From Tiliqua scincoides (taxonomy: Eukaryota; Chordata; Lepidosauria; Squamata; Scincidae): a DNA stretch of 64,000 nucleotides. Within the stretch, counting starts at the first letter, position 1, and each line of letters starts with the position of its first letter. This document shows, one piece after another, positions 63,716 through 64,000 of this stretch. Both the position numbers and the translations under genes were made by a program. A model generated the notes under the pieces. That model was given only the letters and a program-made list of their open reading frames with translations. It was not told the origin of the DNA and did no database searches. The stretch is from assembly GCF_035046505.1 (NCBI RefSeq), contig NC_089830.1, forward strand, positions 19,300,061-19,364,060, read 5' to 3'.

Positions 63716-64000
63716 TGTTGGCAGCCTTCAGTCTCGAAAGACTCTGGTATCGCGCTCTGAATGGTGGTTCTGGAACAGCGTCTAGTGTGGCTGAAAAGGC
63801 CAATTTGGGAGTGACAATCCTTTCCACACTGGGAGCAAGTGCAGTCTGTCCCTGGTCTGTCTCCCAGGCTATGGGCCTTCCTTCTTTGCCTCAATCTGTT
63901 GGCCAAGTGTCTCTTCAAACTGGGAAAGGCCATGCTGCACAGCCTGCCTCCAAGCGGGCTGCTCAGATGCCAGGGTTTCCCACCTGTTGAGGTCCACTCC
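63716..64000 (-). mobile_element. LINE 3' fragment with hairpin tail (runs off the window)
   Basis: Minus strand encodes [20 protein letters not shown] and [16 protein letters not shown], the same C-terminal finger as the element at 22686-23078. The tail GGCAGCCTTCAGTCTCGAAA is at the left end. Continues past 64000. Confidence 0.85.

Noticed and set aside
1-64000. CRISPR arrays, bacterial operons, integrons or phage genes
   Set aside because: The DNA is vertebrate nuclear sequence; direct repeats found are minisatellites or transposons without spacer architecture.

Overview
The window is nuclear DNA of a vertebrate, almost certainly a squamate reptile. The evidence is spliced vertebrate genes with canonical GT-AG introns, a CpG island, and a repeat set typical of lizards and snakes: Sauria-type tRNA SINEs, 5S-rRNA-derived SINEs, CR1 and L2-like LINE tails, and very many short hAT-type transposons with 8-bp target duplications. 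Species was not determined.

Three host genes can be read exon by exon. FBL (fibrillarin, minus strand, 9 coding exons, 14824-27406) encodes about 323 aa. IL20RB (interleukin-20 receptor beta, minus strand, 7 coding exons, 33739-50832) encodes about 306 aa. DBR1 (lariat debranching enzyme, plus strand, first 6 coding exons, 55516-63170) runs off the right edge after about 266 aa. All exon phases agree, and the two complete genes have the expected lengths. FBL and IL20RB lie in the same direction about 6.3 kb apart; IL20RB and DBR1 are head to head with about 4.7 kb between their start codons. A fourth transcription unit is suggested by a CpG island (about 11.7-13.0 kb) with a strong minus-strand splice donor at 11836-11837. 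Its coding exons were not found, so it is unnamed.

Layout: 1-10.1 kb is non-coding, probably intronic or intergenic, with old CR1-like relics and microsatellites. 10.98-11.79 kb is a tandem array of a short palindromic element running into the CpG island. 12.05-12.75 kb is an array of NRF1-like palindromes. 14.6-27.6 kb is FBL, 28-33.7 kb is repeat-rich spacer with a young-looking LINE insertion, 33.7-50.8 kb is IL20RB, and 50.9-55.4 kb is a stack of nested transposons including one candidate solo LTR. 55.4-64 kb is DBR1 with a minisatellite starting at its first splice donor.

Fibrillarin (box C/D snoRNA 2'-O-methyltransferase) and DBR1 (which opens intron lariats, including those carrying snoRNAs) act in connected steps of RNA metabolism; whether their linkage means anything is open. 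IL20RB is an unrelated cytokine receptor. No new protein system was found. The most unusual material is regulatory and repeat architecture: the NRF1-like array, the amplified palindromic element beside it, the splice-like minisatellite in DBR1, and a SINE/LINE pair sharing a UUCG-hairpin tail.
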